Of a stretch of DNA of 52,363 bases, positions 36,582 to 46,115 are shown piece by piece. Position 1 is the stretch's first letter; each line of letters opens with the position of its first letter. The notes beneath the pieces were generated by a model. The model saw only the letters and a list, made by a program, of their open reading frames with translations. It was not told the DNA's origin and ran no database searches. Location of the stretch: NCBI GenBank assembly GCA_902521325.1, contig CABYRE010000007.1:1-52363 (forward strand), written 5' to 3'. Origin of the DNA: an uncultured Alphaproteobacteria bacterium (GTDB lineage: Bacteria; Pseudomonadota; Alphaproteobacteria; HIMB59; GCA-002718135). A program made the position numbers and the translations under genes.

Positions 36582-38066
36582 ATGATTGACTGGCCATTAG
36601 TATCAGTAATAATTTTTTTACCTTTAATTGGTGCTTTAATTATTCTTTTTATTAAAGAAGATGAATTAACATCAATTAATATTAAATGGGCTGCTTTACT
36701 AGCAACATTAGGAACATTTATTTTAAGTTTAATACTCTGGTTACAATTTGATTATTCCAATCCTTCTTATCAATATGAAGAAAAATTTAGATGGTTTGAT
36801 GATTTTAATTTCTTCTACCATGTTGGAGTTGACGGTATCTCACTTTTTATGATTTTACTAAGTACATTTTTGACCCCACTTTGTATTTTAGCTAGTTGGA
36901 ATAATATAAAAAAAAGAGTCAAGGAATACATGCTTTCTTTTTTATTTTTAGAGACTGTAATGATTGGAATGTTTGCTTCTATAGACATACTTTTATTTTA
37001 TATTTTTTTTGAAGCAGTATTAATACCAATGTATCTAATCATAGGTATATGGGGAGGTAATAGAAGAATCTATGCTTCTTTTAAATTCTTTCTCTACACT
37101 CTTTTGGGGTCAGTACTCATGTTGATTGCTATTATTGTGATGTACAGAAATTCAAGTTCAATGAGTATTGAATTCTTACAAGGTAATTATTTTTCCTATA
37201 ATACTCAATTGTTTCTATGGCTCGCCTTCTTTGCTTCCTTTGCAGTTAAAATTCCAATGTGGCCGTTTCATACATGGTTGCCCGATGCTCATGTTGAAGC
37301 TCCAACAGCTGGATCTGTTATTTTAGCTGGAGTACTTTTAAAAATGGGTGGATATGGTTTTATCCGTTTCTCTTTAGGCATGCTTCCAGAAGCAACAGAG
37401 TTTTTTATTCCTTTAATTATGACATTAAGTATAGTTGCCATAGTATACACTTCCTTAGTAGCACTAGCACAAACTGATATAAAAAAACTAATTGCATATT
37501 CATCTGTTGCTCATATGGGAATTGTAACAATTGGAATTTTCTTAGTGAATCAACAAGGCTTAGAAGGAGCAATGATGCAAATGATTAGTCATGGACTAGT
37601 TTCAGCAGCTTTATTTTTATGTGTTGGTGTTATTTATGATCGAATGCATACTAGAGAAATTGAATTTTACGGAGGATTAGTTCAAAGAATGCCACTTTAT
37701 GCAACAGTATTCATGATTTTTATGCTGGGATCAGTTGGATTGCCTGGGACTAGTGGTTTTATTGGAGAATTTTTAGTTATTGTTGGCGCATTTAAATTTT
37801 CAAGTTACGTTGTTATTGGCGCGGCTTTTGGAATAATATTATCCGCTGTTTACATGCTATACCTTTATAAAAGAATTATTTTTGGCACCATAACTAATAA
37901 TAAACTTGCAGAAATTTTAGATATAAACACAAGAGAGAAAATCATATTAATTCCTTTAGCAATTTCAGTAATATTACTAGGTATATTTCCAAATCTATTT
38001 TTAGATCCTATGAGATTATCACTTGAACTAATTATAACAAACTATGAAATAGCCAATGCTAAATAA
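36582..38066 (+). CDS. nuoM: NADH-quinone oxidoreductase subunit M
   Basis: A 494-residue antiporter-like pumping subunit. It has the conserved Glu in FFEAVLIPMYLIIGIWG, the segment KIPMWPFHTWLPDAHVEAPTAGSVILAGVLLKMGGYG, and DIKKLIAYSSVAHMG. It starts at the base after the nuoL stop and overlaps nuoN by 11 bp. Confidence 0.97.
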   Translation: MIDWPLVSVIIFLPLIGALIILFIKEDELTSINIKWAALLATLGTFILSLILWLQFDYSNPSYQYEEKFRWFDDFNFFYHVGVDGISLFMILLSTFLTPLCILASWNNIKKRVKEYMLSFLFLETVMIGMFASIDILLFYIFFEAVLIPMYLIIGIWGGNRRIYASFKFFLYTLLGSVLMLIAIIVMYRNSSSMSIEFLQGNYFSYNTQLFLWLAFFASFAVKIPMWPFHTWLPDAHVEAPTAGSVILAGVLLKMGGYGFIRFSLGMLPEATEFFIPLIMTLSIVAIVYTSLVALAQTDIKKLIAYSSVAHMGIVTIGIFLVNQQGLEGAMMQMISHGLVSAALFLCVGVIYDRMHTREIEFYGGLVQRMPLYATVFMIFMLGSVGLPGTSGFIGEFLVIVGAFKFSSYVVIGAAFGIILSAVYMLYLYKRIIFGTITNNKLAEILDINTREKIILIPLAISVILLGIFPNLFLDPMRLSLELIITNYEIANAK

Positions 38067-39492
38067 TATTTACAATATTTTTTTTATACCCGAAATTTTT
38101 TTAGCATGCTCTTCTTTTGTTTGCTTACTTTTTGGGCTTTTTTTAAAAAAGAATACATTTAGACAAACTTCCAATCTAGCAGTTTTCGTTTTATTATTAA
38201 CCATTTTGCTTGTTTACTATGATAGTGAATCAAATTTTGCAAATTATAAAAGTTTATTTAGCCACTCTTCTTTTATAAATTTTTTTAAAATTTTAGCTCT
38301 ATTAGGATCTATAGCTAGCATCATCATTTCTAAAGATTATTTCTTAGGCATTAAGCTGAAAAATTTTGAAATTCCTGTTTTATTTTTATTTTCTACACTT
38401 GGGATGATGTTAATGATTGCTTCAAATAATCTTATGTCCATGTATCTAGCAATAGAACTACAAAGTTTATCTCTATATGTTACTGCAGCAATAAAAAGAG
38501 ATTCAATCTCATCAGCTGAGTCAGGAGTAAAATACTTCATTTTAGGAGCATTATCTTCTGGTATACTTTTGTACGGCTTCTCCTTAATTTATGGATTTAC
38601 TGGTTCAATGAATTTTGATGATATAAGTTTCTATTTATCAAAATATGATAATTTAAATTTAGGTCTAATATTTGGGCTTGTGTTTGTGATGGTAGGCTTG
38701 GCTTTTAAGGTTTCAGCCGTACCTTTCCATATGTGGACTCCTGATGTTTATGAAGGAGCTCCAAACTCAATTACAGGTTTTTTTGCTATTGTCCCTAAGA
38801 TTGCTGCAGTAGCTTTAATTTATCGTTTTTGCTTAGTTCCATTTGAAAATTTTTACTTAGAATGGAGTCAAATAATTTTATTTTTATCAATAGCCTCAAT
38901 GTTTCTTGGGGCTATAGCAGCTATAGCACAGTCAAATATTAAAAGATTATTAGCTTATAGTTCTATCGGACATATAGGTTATATCTTAATAGCTTTAGTT
39001 GCCGCAAATGATGATGGAATTAAAGCAGCATCAATTTATATGTTTTCATACATGATAATGAATGTTGCTGTTTTTGCTATTTTACTTTCGTTAAAAGTTA
39101 AAAATGAATATTTAATTAATATAAGTGATTTAAAAGGGTTAAGTAAAAGTAATCCAATCGTTAGTCTTTCTATTTCAATAATAATGCTATCTATGGCTGG
39201 CATCCCACCCTTTATTGGATTTTTTGGAAAGTTTTATGTTTTCATTGCTGCAATTGAACAAGAATTATATGTGCTTTCAGTTCTTGGCGTCCTAGCTAGT
39301 GTTATTTCTGCTTTTTATTATTTAAGAATTATTAAGATAATGTATTTTGATGAAAGTAAAAGTGAAGGAATAATTAATTTTCAAATTTCTTTTCAATCAA
39401 AAATTATTCTGTCCTTAAGTTTGTTTGTAATTATTTGTTTTATATTTTACCCGTCTTTATTGATTAATTTATCAGCAAGTTTGACCATTTGA
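38056..39492 (+). CDS. nuoN: NADH-quinone oxidoreductase subunit N
   Basis: A 478-residue antiporter-like subunit, last of the 14 complex I genes. Typical stretches are MYLAIELQSLSLYVTAA, ESGVKYFILGALSSGILLYG, KVSAVPFHMWTPDVYEGAPNSITGFFA and NIKRLLAYSSIGHIGYIL. It is followed by birA after 3 bp, the usual alphaproteobacterial junction. Confidence 0.97.
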   Translation: MLNNIYNIFFIPEIFLACSSFVCLLFGLFLKKNTFRQTSNLAVFVLLLTILLVYYDSESNFANYKSLFSHSSFINFFKILALLGSIASIIISKDYFLGIKLKNFEIPVLFLFSTLGMMLMIASNNLMSMYLAIELQSLSLYVTAAIKRDSISSAESGVKYFILGALSSGILLYGFSLIYGFTGSMNFDDISFYLSKYDNLNLGLIFGLVFVMVGLAFKVSAVPFHMWTPDVYEGAPNSITGFFAIVPKIAAVALIYRFCLVPFENFYLEWSQIILFLSIASMFLGAIAAIAQSNIKRLLAYSSIGHIGYILIALVAANDDGIKAASIYMFSYMIMNVAVFAILLSLKVKNEYLINISDLKGLSKSNPIVSLSISIIMLSMAGIPPFIGFFGKFYVFIAAIEQELYVLSVLGVLASVISAFYYLRIIKIMYFDESKSEGIINFQISFQSKIILSLSLFVIICFIFYPSLLINLSASLTI

Positions 39493-39495
39493 TTA

Positions 39496-40230
39496 ATGTC
39501 ATTAGATAAAATTAAAAATCTTTTAGATAAAAACAATTTTGATTTTCATTTTATTGAATCTGTGGACTCTACAATGTCAGAGGTTAAAAAACTTATTTAT
39601 AATAGAGATATATGTTTGATGGCAAATGAGCAAAAAAAAGGATTTGGAAGAAGAGGAACAACTTGGGAAAGTCCAAAAAATAATGTCTATATTTCTATTT
39701 TATCTAAAAATATATTGCCAATAGAAAATCATTTTTTAAATAATGCTTTTATTACTAATATGATCTGTTCTGTGATTGAAAATATTTGTAATGTTAAAAC
39801 TCAAATTAAATGGCCAAATGATATTTTAATTAATAAAGAAAAAATTTCTGGAATAATTTCTGAAATATTTAGTATCAAAAGTGATAAATATATCAATACT
39901 GGTTTTGGAGTTAATATAGTATCTTCTCCAAAAATTGAAAATTATCCAACAACTAATATTAATAAATACAATAAAGAAATTAACAATTTTTATTTTGTAT
40001 ATGAAATTATGGAAGAGTATTTTAAAAATTTTAAACAACTCCTAAATAACCACGAAAAAATTATGACTGAATATAAAAGTAGATTATTATATTTAGGAAG
40101 CAATATTAATTTAAAAATTGATGAACAAAATGTAAAACAAGGGATATTTCATAATCTTAACCCAGATGGTTCAATCACTTTAAAAAATAATATTAATTTT
40201 GAAAATATATATAATGCTAGAATAATTTAA
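39496..40230 (+). CDS. birA: Biotin--[acetyl-CoA carboxylase] ligase
   Basis: A 244-residue ligase that attaches biotin to carboxyl carrier proteins. The ATP/biotin-binding loop reads GFGRRGTTWESPKNNVYIS, and the catalytic Lys is in KWPNDILINKEKISGI. There is no N-terminal DNA-binding domain, so it is a group I enzyme that does not act as a repressor. It lies between nuoN and coaX with a 1-bp overlap to coaX. Confidence 0.93.
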   Translation: MSLDKIKNLLDKNNFDFHFIESVDSTMSEVKKLIYNRDICLMANEQKKGFGRRGTTWESPKNNVYISILSKNILPIENHFLNNAFITNMICSVIENICNVKTQIKWPNDILINKEKISGIISEIFSIKSDKYINTGFGVNIVSSPKIENYPTTNINKYNKEINNFYFVYEIMEEYFKNFKQLLNNHEKIMTEYKSRLLYLGSNINLKIDEQNVKQGIFHNLNPDGSITLKNNINFENIYNARII

Positions 40231-40991
40231 TGATTGTTATAGATGCAGGTAATACGAATATAGTTATAGGTTTTTATACAAAAAATAAATTAAGTAAAAT
40301 TATTAGATTAAAAACAGAAAAAAAAATCAATATTACAAAAAAAGAAATAAATAAATTTTTTAAATCTAACAAAAAGTTGATTAATAATCTCAAAGATAGA
40401 TTTTGTATCTTGTCCTCTGTTGTACCTTCTTTAAATTTAATTTTTAAAAATATTTTTCAAAAAAATAAATTCAAATTTTATGTAATTAATCCCAAAAAAA
40501 TATCATTCAGAAATAGTATAAATTATAATTTAAATCAAATTGGGAGTGATCGAATAGCAAACTATGCCTATGTATATAGTAAGAAAATCAAAGACTGTAT
40601 AATTCTCGACTTTGGTACAGCTACTACTTTTGATGTCATTAAAAATAATCAATATTTAGGTGGGTTAATTTTTCCAGGTATAAATCTTTCAATGGAGACA
40701 CTTTTAAAAAATGCTGAGTTAATAAAAACTTCAAAAATCTCAAAATCAAATAAAATTGTTAATAATAATACATCAGCTTCTATTCAATCAGGTTTCTATT
40801 TTGGTTATTTGCATGCAGTTAATGGCATATTAAAGCAAATTATTAAGGAGAATAACTTCAAGCCCAAAGTCTATATTACGGGTGGTCTAGGTAAAATATT
40901 TAGGGATAAAATTATTTATAAACCTATATATATGGAACATTTAACATTAGAAGGAATAAAAGAAATCGGTAACAAACATTTTTATGAGTAA
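40230..40991 (+). CDS. coaX: Type III pantothenate kinase
   Basis: A 253-residue ASKHA-fold kinase performing the first step of coenzyme A synthesis. The phosphate loop is MIVIDAGNTNIVIGFY, the Asp-containing segment is LDFGTATTFDVI, and GSDRIANYAYVY and YITGGLGK match CoaX. Its end overlaps the RNase J gene by 8 bp. The neighbourhood birA-coaX-rnj is conserved in alphaproteobacteria. Confidence 0.94.
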   Translation: MIVIDAGNTNIVIGFYTKNKLSKIIRLKTEKKINITKKEINKFFKSNKKLINNLKDRFCILSSVVPSLNLIFKNIFQKNKFKFYVINPKKISFRNSINYNLNQIGSDRIANYAYVYSKKIKDCIILDFGTATTFDVIKNNQYLGGLIFPGINLSMETLLKNAELIKTSKISKSNKIVNNNTSASIQSGFYFGYLHAVNGILKQIIKENNFKPKVYITGGLGKIFRDKIIYKPIYMEHLTLEGIKEIGNKHFYE

Positions 40992-42657
40992 TAATTTACA
41001 ACTAAATGATTTTAATGAAGGACTACACTTTTTATCTCTTGGAGGCATTGGAGAAATAGGTGCAAATTGTTATCTTTATGGATGTGATGGAAAATGGATA
41101 ATGATAGATTTAGGTCTTTCATTTGCAGATGAAAAATTTCCTGGTGTAGATTTATTGGTACCAAAAATAGATCATATTGAAAGTTTAAAAGATAATCTTG
41201 AGGCTATTATTATCAGTCATGGTCATGAAGATCATGCAGGGGCCGTTGCGTTTTTGGCAGATAAAATTAAATGTCCTGTATACGCAAGTAAATTTGCAAA
41301 ATTTCTTATTGAAAATAGGTTAAAAGAATTCAATAAAGTAGAAGGATTCGCTTTAGAAGAGATAAATCTAGACAAGAAATTAATACTCAATAATTTTGAT
41401 ATAAGTTTTATTCCAACTACACATTCAATTCCTGAACCAACTGCAATAGTAATTAAAACAACATATGGATCATTACTTCATACTGCTGATTGGAAAATAG
41501 ATCATTCACCTACTTTAGGAGGCTCATTTTCAAAAGAAAAATTTGAAAAATTAGGAAATAATGGATTACTTGCCTTAATAGGCGACTCTACTAACGCAAA
41601 TGTGCCTGGTAAATCAGAATCTGAAAGTGACGTTAGGGATGAATTGACAAGTATATTTTCAAGATTTTCTAATAGAATTGTTGTTACTTGTTTTTCTTCA
41701 AATATTGCACGAATGAAAAATATTATTCAAGCAGCAAAAAAAAATAAAAGAAAGGTCGCTCTTGTTGGTAGGAGTATGAAAAAAAATATCGAAGTAGCGA
41801 GAAAATGTGGTTACGTTGCTGATGATGAAATTTTTATCAGTGAAGATGAAGCTTCTTATATACCAAGAGAAAATTTAGTCATAATTTGTACTGGAAGTCA
41901 GGGTGAAAAAAGATCTGCCCTTTTCAGAATAGCTTATAATTCTCATCAACATTTACATTTAGAGCCTGAAGATGTAGTAATTTTTAGCTCTAGAGATATT
42001 CCTGGCAATGAAAAATCAATAAATAATTTAAAGAACTTACTTATTAGACAAAGAGTTGAGATAGTAACAGCTGATGATGATTTAGTACATGTTTCAGGTC
42101 ATGGTTATGCAGATGAAATAAAACAAATGTATAATTGGACAAAACCGTATTTATCTATTCCTGTACATGGTGAACCCATGCATCTTGAGGCGCATAAACA
42201 ATTATCTTACTCATCTCAAGTGCCATTTACTAAAATTTTAGAAAATGGAAAATGTCTTAAAATTGCACCCGGTGAACCTAAAATTGTTGAAAAATTTGAA
42301 ACTGGAAAGTTAATTGTTGAGGGTAAAAATCTTTATGACTCTGAATCTGTATTTATTAAAGAGAGAAGGAAATATTCATTTGAGGGGTTAGTTTTAATTT
42401 CTTTAATTATCAATGATGATGACTATTCAGTTAATAAAAATATGTTACTTACCTTAAAAGGATTGCCAGGGATAGATGAAGAAAAAATTAAAAATGATTT
42501 TAAAATACTTTTTATAGAAAACTATACAAAACTTAACAAAGATCAAAAATCATCAGATCTTATAGTATCTGACTTAGTTAAAAGTAGTTTTAGAAAGATT
42601 ATAAAAAATTCAATTCAAAAAAAACCTGAAATTGAAGTTCATTTAATACGATCTTAA
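40984..42657 (+). CDS. rnj: Ribonuclease J
   Basis: A 557-residue metallo-beta-lactamase/beta-CASP ribonuclease. The zinc motif is SHGHEDHAGAVAFL; further ligands are in LLHTADWKID and VHVSGHGYADEI. The beta-CASP motifs GDSTNA and CTGSQGE are present. It acts in rRNA maturation and mRNA decay with 5'-exonuclease and endonuclease activity. It overlaps coaX (8 bp) and the DUF1467 gene (1 bp). Confidence 0.95.
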   Translation: MSNNLQLNDFNEGLHFLSLGGIGEIGANCYLYGCDGKWIMIDLGLSFADEKFPGVDLLVPKIDHIESLKDNLEAIIISHGHEDHAGAVAFLADKIKCPVYASKFAKFLIENRLKEFNKVEGFALEEINLDKKLILNNFDISFIPTTHSIPEPTAIVIKTTYGSLLHTADWKIDHSPTLGGSFSKEKFEKLGNNGLLALIGDSTNANVPGKSESESDVRDELTSIFSRFSNRIVVTCFSSNIARMKNIIQAAKKNKRKVALVGRSMKKNIEVARKCGYVADDEIFISEDEASYIPRENLVIICTGSQGEKRSALFRIAYNSHQHLHLEPEDVVIFSSRDIPGNEKSINNLKNLLIRQRVEIVTADDDLVHVSGHGYADEIKQMYNWTKPYLSIPVHGEPMHLEAHKQLSYSSQVPFTKILENGKCLKIAPGEPKIVEKFETGKLIVEGKNLYDSESVFIKERRKYSFEGLVLISLIINDDDYSVNKNMLLTLKGLPGIDEEKIKNDFKILFIENYTKLNKDQKSSDLIVSDLVKSSFRKIIKNSIQKKPEIEVHLIRS

Positions 42658-42890
42658 TGGCACTATTTACTCATGTTCTAATTTTTATACTTGTTTGGTG
42701 GATTTTATTTTTCATACTCCTACCTATTAAGATAAAAGTACCCCAAAAAGTAGAATCTGGACATGCAAAAAGCGCTCCAAGTAAGCCATATCTTCTAATA
42801 AAATTTATAGCAACTTCATTAATATCAGCTTTAATTTTATTTTTTTTGATTTTATTTGGATTTGATTTATCAAATATATTTAATAAATGA
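42657..42890 (+). CDS. DUF1467 small membrane protein
   Basis: A 77-residue protein with two hydrophobic helices (residues 5-25 and about 50-72) around a basic loop. The N-terminal VLIFILVWWILFFILLPI and the position between RNase J and proS identify DUF1467, a small membrane protein typical of Alphaproteobacteria with no assigned function. It shares 1 bp with rnj and 4 bp with proS. Confidence 0.8.
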   Translation: MALFTHVLIFILVWWILFFILLPIKIKVPQKVESGHAKSAPSKPYLLIKFIATSLISALILFFLILFGFDLSNIFNK

Positions 42891-44182
42891 AATATTCTAA
42901 CTTTTTTCTTCCCACTATTAAAGATGCACCATCAGATGCTGAAATAATTTCACATAAATTAATGATCAGAGCTGGCATGATTAAACAATCTAGTGCCGGT
43001 ATTTATTCGTGGCTACCACTAGGTCTACTTGTATTAAAAAAAATTGAACAGATTGTTAGAGAGGAACAAAATAATGCAGGAGCAGTAGAACTGCTTATGC
43101 CTACTATTCAATCTTCTGATTTATGGATTAAATCAGGAAGATACGATGATTATGGAAAAGAAATGTTAAGGATTACAGATAGAAGTGGAAGGGAAATGCT
43201 TTACGGCCCAACAAATGAAGAATTAATTACAGATATATTTCAATCACATATAAATTCTTACAAAGATCTTCCAAAAAATCTTTATCATATTCAATGGAAA
43301 TTCCGAGATGAAGTTAGGCCTAGGTTTGGAGTAATGCGAGGAAGAGAATTCTTAATGAAGGATAATTATTCATTTGATCTTGATGAAAGCGAAGCAAAAA
43401 AATCTTATGACAATATGTTTAAAGCCTATATAAAAACTTTTATAAGAATGGGTTTAACACCAATTTCTTTAAGAGCAGAAACAGGACCAATTGGCGGTAA
43501 CTTAAGTCATGAATTTCAAATACTAGCTAAGACTGGTGAGAGTACACTTTATTATGATAAAAAATTAGAAACACTAAACCCTCAAAATATAGACCCAAAT
43601 GAGTTGCAGTCATTTTATGCTGCAGTTGATGATCAACATGATGAAAAAAATTGCCCAATTTCAAATGAAGATTTAAAAATTTCCAAGGGCATTGAAGTGG
43701 GCCATATATTTTATTTTGGAACAAAATATTCTGAGAAATTAAACGCATTTGTTCAAGATAAAAGTGGGAAAAATGTTCCAGTGCATATGGGATCATATGG
43801 CATTGGTGTTTCAAGACTTGTGGGTGCAATTATAGAAGCTTATCATGATGAAAAAGGAATTAGGTGGCCTTTAGAAGTTGCTCCATTTAAGGTTTCCATA
43901 ATTAATTTAATGCCAGAAGATCAAGATTGTGCCACAAAATCATCAGAATATTATGAATATTTTATGAAAAATAATATTGAAGTCATTTTAGATGATAGAA
44001 TCTGCAGTATAGGAAAAAAATTATCTGATAATGAGTTAATAGGGACACCATATCAAATTATTATTGGCAAAAGAAATTTAAAAGATAATTTAGTAGAAAT
44101 AAAAAATCGCCAAAATAATGAAAGTGAAAAAATTTCATCCAGTAGTGTAATTGATTTTATTAATAATAAGTTAAAAAAATAG
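42887..44182 (+). CDS. proS: Prolyl-tRNA synthetase, short (alphaproteobacterial) type
   Basis: A 431-residue class IIa synthetase. Motif 1 is around GIYSWLPLGLLVLKKIEQIV, motif 2 is FRDEVRPRFGVMRGREFLMKDNYSFD, and motif 3 is MGSYGIGVSRLVGAI. The roughly 180-residue editing (INS) domain found between motifs 2 and 3 in E. coli ProRS is absent, which is usual in Alphaproteobacteria and means Ala-tRNA-Pro must be cleared otherwise. The anticodon domain is at the C-terminus. lolC begins directly after the stop. Confidence 0.97.
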   Translation: MKYSNFFLPTIKDAPSDAEIISHKLMIRAGMIKQSSAGIYSWLPLGLLVLKKIEQIVREEQNNAGAVELLMPTIQSSDLWIKSGRYDDYGKEMLRITDRSGREMLYGPTNEELITDIFQSHINSYKDLPKNLYHIQWKFRDEVRPRFGVMRGREFLMKDNYSFDLDESEAKKSYDNMFKAYIKTFIRMGLTPISLRAETGPIGGNLSHEFQILAKTGESTLYYDKKLETLNPQNIDPNELQSFYAAVDDQHDEKNCPISNEDLKISKGIEVGHIFYFGTKYSEKLNAFVQDKSGKNVPVHMGSYGIGVSRLVGAIIEAYHDEKGIRWPLEVAPFKVSIINLMPEDQDCATKSSEYYEYFMKNNIEVILDDRICSIGKKLSDNELIGTPYQIIIGKRNLKDNLVEIKNRQNNESEKISSSSVIDFINNKLKK

Positions 44183-45433
44183 ATGATTTCTAAATCAGAA
44201 CGATTACTGATTTTTAGGTTTTTATTTTCTAAGAAATCTGATGGCTATGTGTCTATTTTCGCTTGGTTTTCAATAATAGGTATTAGCTTAGGAGTAGCAG
44301 CAATTATTATAGTAATGTCTGTTATGAATGGTTTTAGAATTGATCTAACTAACAGAATAATTGGACTTAATTCACACCTTAATATTTATAGTTTTGATAA
44401 TGAGATAACAAATAAGCAAGCTGATGAACTCATATTGAATATTGATAATTCTTTTTTTTACCAACACTACAAATCTATTGAAACAAATGGATTAATCATA
44501 AAATCAAATAACTCAAAAGGTGTTATGATCAAAGGCTATGATACATATGATAAAAATCATTATTTGTTTAATTCAATTAATATGGGGGCATTAATTCAAA
44601 ATCCAAAAAGTGAAATATTAATTGGAGACTCCTTAGCGAATGAAATGAATTTAAGTGTGGGAGACAAGGTTAAAATTGCAATTCCAAAGACTGATAAAAC
44701 AATATTAGGAAATATTCCAAGATTTAAAACATTGGAGGTAGTAGGTGTATTTGATCTAGGTTTATATGAATATGATTCAAATTTAATTTTTTTATCTTCA
44801 GAACTTGTTAGAAAATTACTCTTATATGATGAAGATATATATAACAAAATTGAATTCTTTACATCATCTCCTAATGAAATTGAATTATTTAAAAATAAAG
44901 TAGAATTAGAAACATCTAATCTTTTATTAAATTTTTATTCAATATCTTGGAAGGATCAAAACAAAACTTTAATAAATGCACTTAATGTGGAAAAGAATGT
45001 TATGTTTATTATTCTTTCGTTAATTATCTTAGTTGCATCATTAAATATAATTTCAGGATTAATTATATTTGTAAAAGAAAAAAACAAAGATATTGGTATT
45101 TTAAAAACTATTGGAATGAGTAATAAAAGTATTATAAAAATATTTTTTACTATTGGAATCTCAATTGGTTTAATAGGATCTATAATAGGATTAATAATCG
45201 GAATTCTTTTCACAATAAATATTAAATCAGTTCAAAGTTTTTTAGAATATTTACTTGGAACAAAATTGTTTTCTGAAGAAGTTTATTATTTATCATCTTT
45301 ACCTTCTAAAATTAGCGTAAATGAGGTAGTTTACGTACTTTGTGTAGCGATAATCATATCAATTATATCAACTATTTTTCCAGCTTTAAGTTCAGCTAGA
45401 ATAGACCCTGTTAAAAGTTTAAGAAGTGAATAA
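44183..45433 (+). CDS. lolC: Lipoprotein-releasing ABC transporter permease (LolC/LolE family)
   Basis: A 416-residue inner-membrane protein with one N-terminal helix, a large periplasmic domain (residues about 50-265) and three C-terminal helices. The N-terminal segment SIFAWFSIIGISLGVAAIIIVMSVMNGFR is diagnostic, and the FtsX-like C-terminal domain holds KEKNKDIGILKTIGMSNKSI. As only one permease gene is present, it probably works as a homodimer (LolF type) with LolD to extract outer-membrane lipoproteins. It overlaps lolD by 8 bp. Confidence 0.93.
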   Translation: MISKSERLLIFRFLFSKKSDGYVSIFAWFSIIGISLGVAAIIIVMSVMNGFRIDLTNRIIGLNSHLNIYSFDNEITNKQADELILNIDNSFFYQHYKSIETNGLIIKSNNSKGVMIKGYDTYDKNHYLFNSINMGALIQNPKSEILIGDSLANEMNLSVGDKVKIAIPKTDKTILGNIPRFKTLEVVGVFDLGLYEYDSNLIFLSSELVRKLLLYDEDIYNKIEFFTSSPNEIELFKNKVELETSNLLLNFYSISWKDQNKTLINALNVEKNVMFIILSLIILVASLNIISGLIIFVKEKNKDIGILKTIGMSNKSIIKIFFTIGISIGLIGSIIGLIIGILFTINIKSVQSFLEYLLGTKLFSEEVYYLSSLPSKISVNEVVYVLCVAIIISIISTIFPALSSARIDPVKSLRSE

Positions 45434-46115
45434 TAAATATTTATTAGAGATAACCAATCTTTGTAAAAATTATACAAATGAAAATAATTCAAAAATTGAG
45501 ATAATTAAAAATTTAAATTTTAAATTAAAGCAAAACACTAAAGTTTCAATTGTTGGGCCTTCAGGTTCAGGCAAAACAACTTTTTTGAATATCATTGGTT
45601 TACTTGATTCAGATTATGATGGAAACTTTTATTTTAAGAACAAAAATATTTCTTCATGCTCTAAAGATGAAACAAATAAAATTAGAGGATTATCAATTGG
45701 TTTTATTCATCAATTTTTTCATCTGATTCCTGAACTCACTGTGATCGAGAATGTTATGCTTCCATTATTAATAAATAAAAATGAAAAGAAAAGTTATGAA
45801 ATTTCTAAAAAACTACTTCTTGAATTTGGTTTAGATGAAAGGATAAATTACAAACCTTTGAAATTATCAGGAGGAGAGCAGCAAAGAGTCGCTATTGCAA
45901 GATCTTTAGTAAATAATCCAGATTTAATTTTAGCTGATGAGATGACTGGAAATCTTGATGAAGATACTGCTAACAATATTTTTAAATTTTTTATAAATTA
46001 TATCGAACAAAATAAAAAAACTTTAGTATATGTTACTCATAACAAAACTTATTCTTTATTAGCTGATGAAATTTATTATTTTAAAAATAAGAAACTATAT
46101 TTAAAGAATGAATAA
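45426..46115 (+). CDS. lolD: Lipoprotein-releasing system ATP-binding protein
   Basis: A 229-residue ABC ATPase. Walker A is GPSGSGKTT, the signature is LSGGEQQRVAIARSLVNNPDLILADEMTGNLDE (Walker B at the end), and the H-loop is YVTHNK. It matches the LolD/MacB group and is paired with lolC. Its end overlaps dnaE by 8 bp. Confidence 0.94.
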   Translation: MNNKYLLEITNLCKNYTNENNSKIEIIKNLNFKLKQNTKVSIVGPSGSGKTTFLNIIGLLDSDYDGNFYFKNKNISSCSKDETNKIRGLSIGFIHQFFHLIPELTVIENVMLPLLINKNEKKSYEISKKLLLEFGLDERINYKPLKLSGGEQQRVAIARSLVNNPDLILADEMTGNLDEDTANNIFKFFINYIEQNKKTLVYVTHNKTYSLLADEIYYFKNKKLYLKNE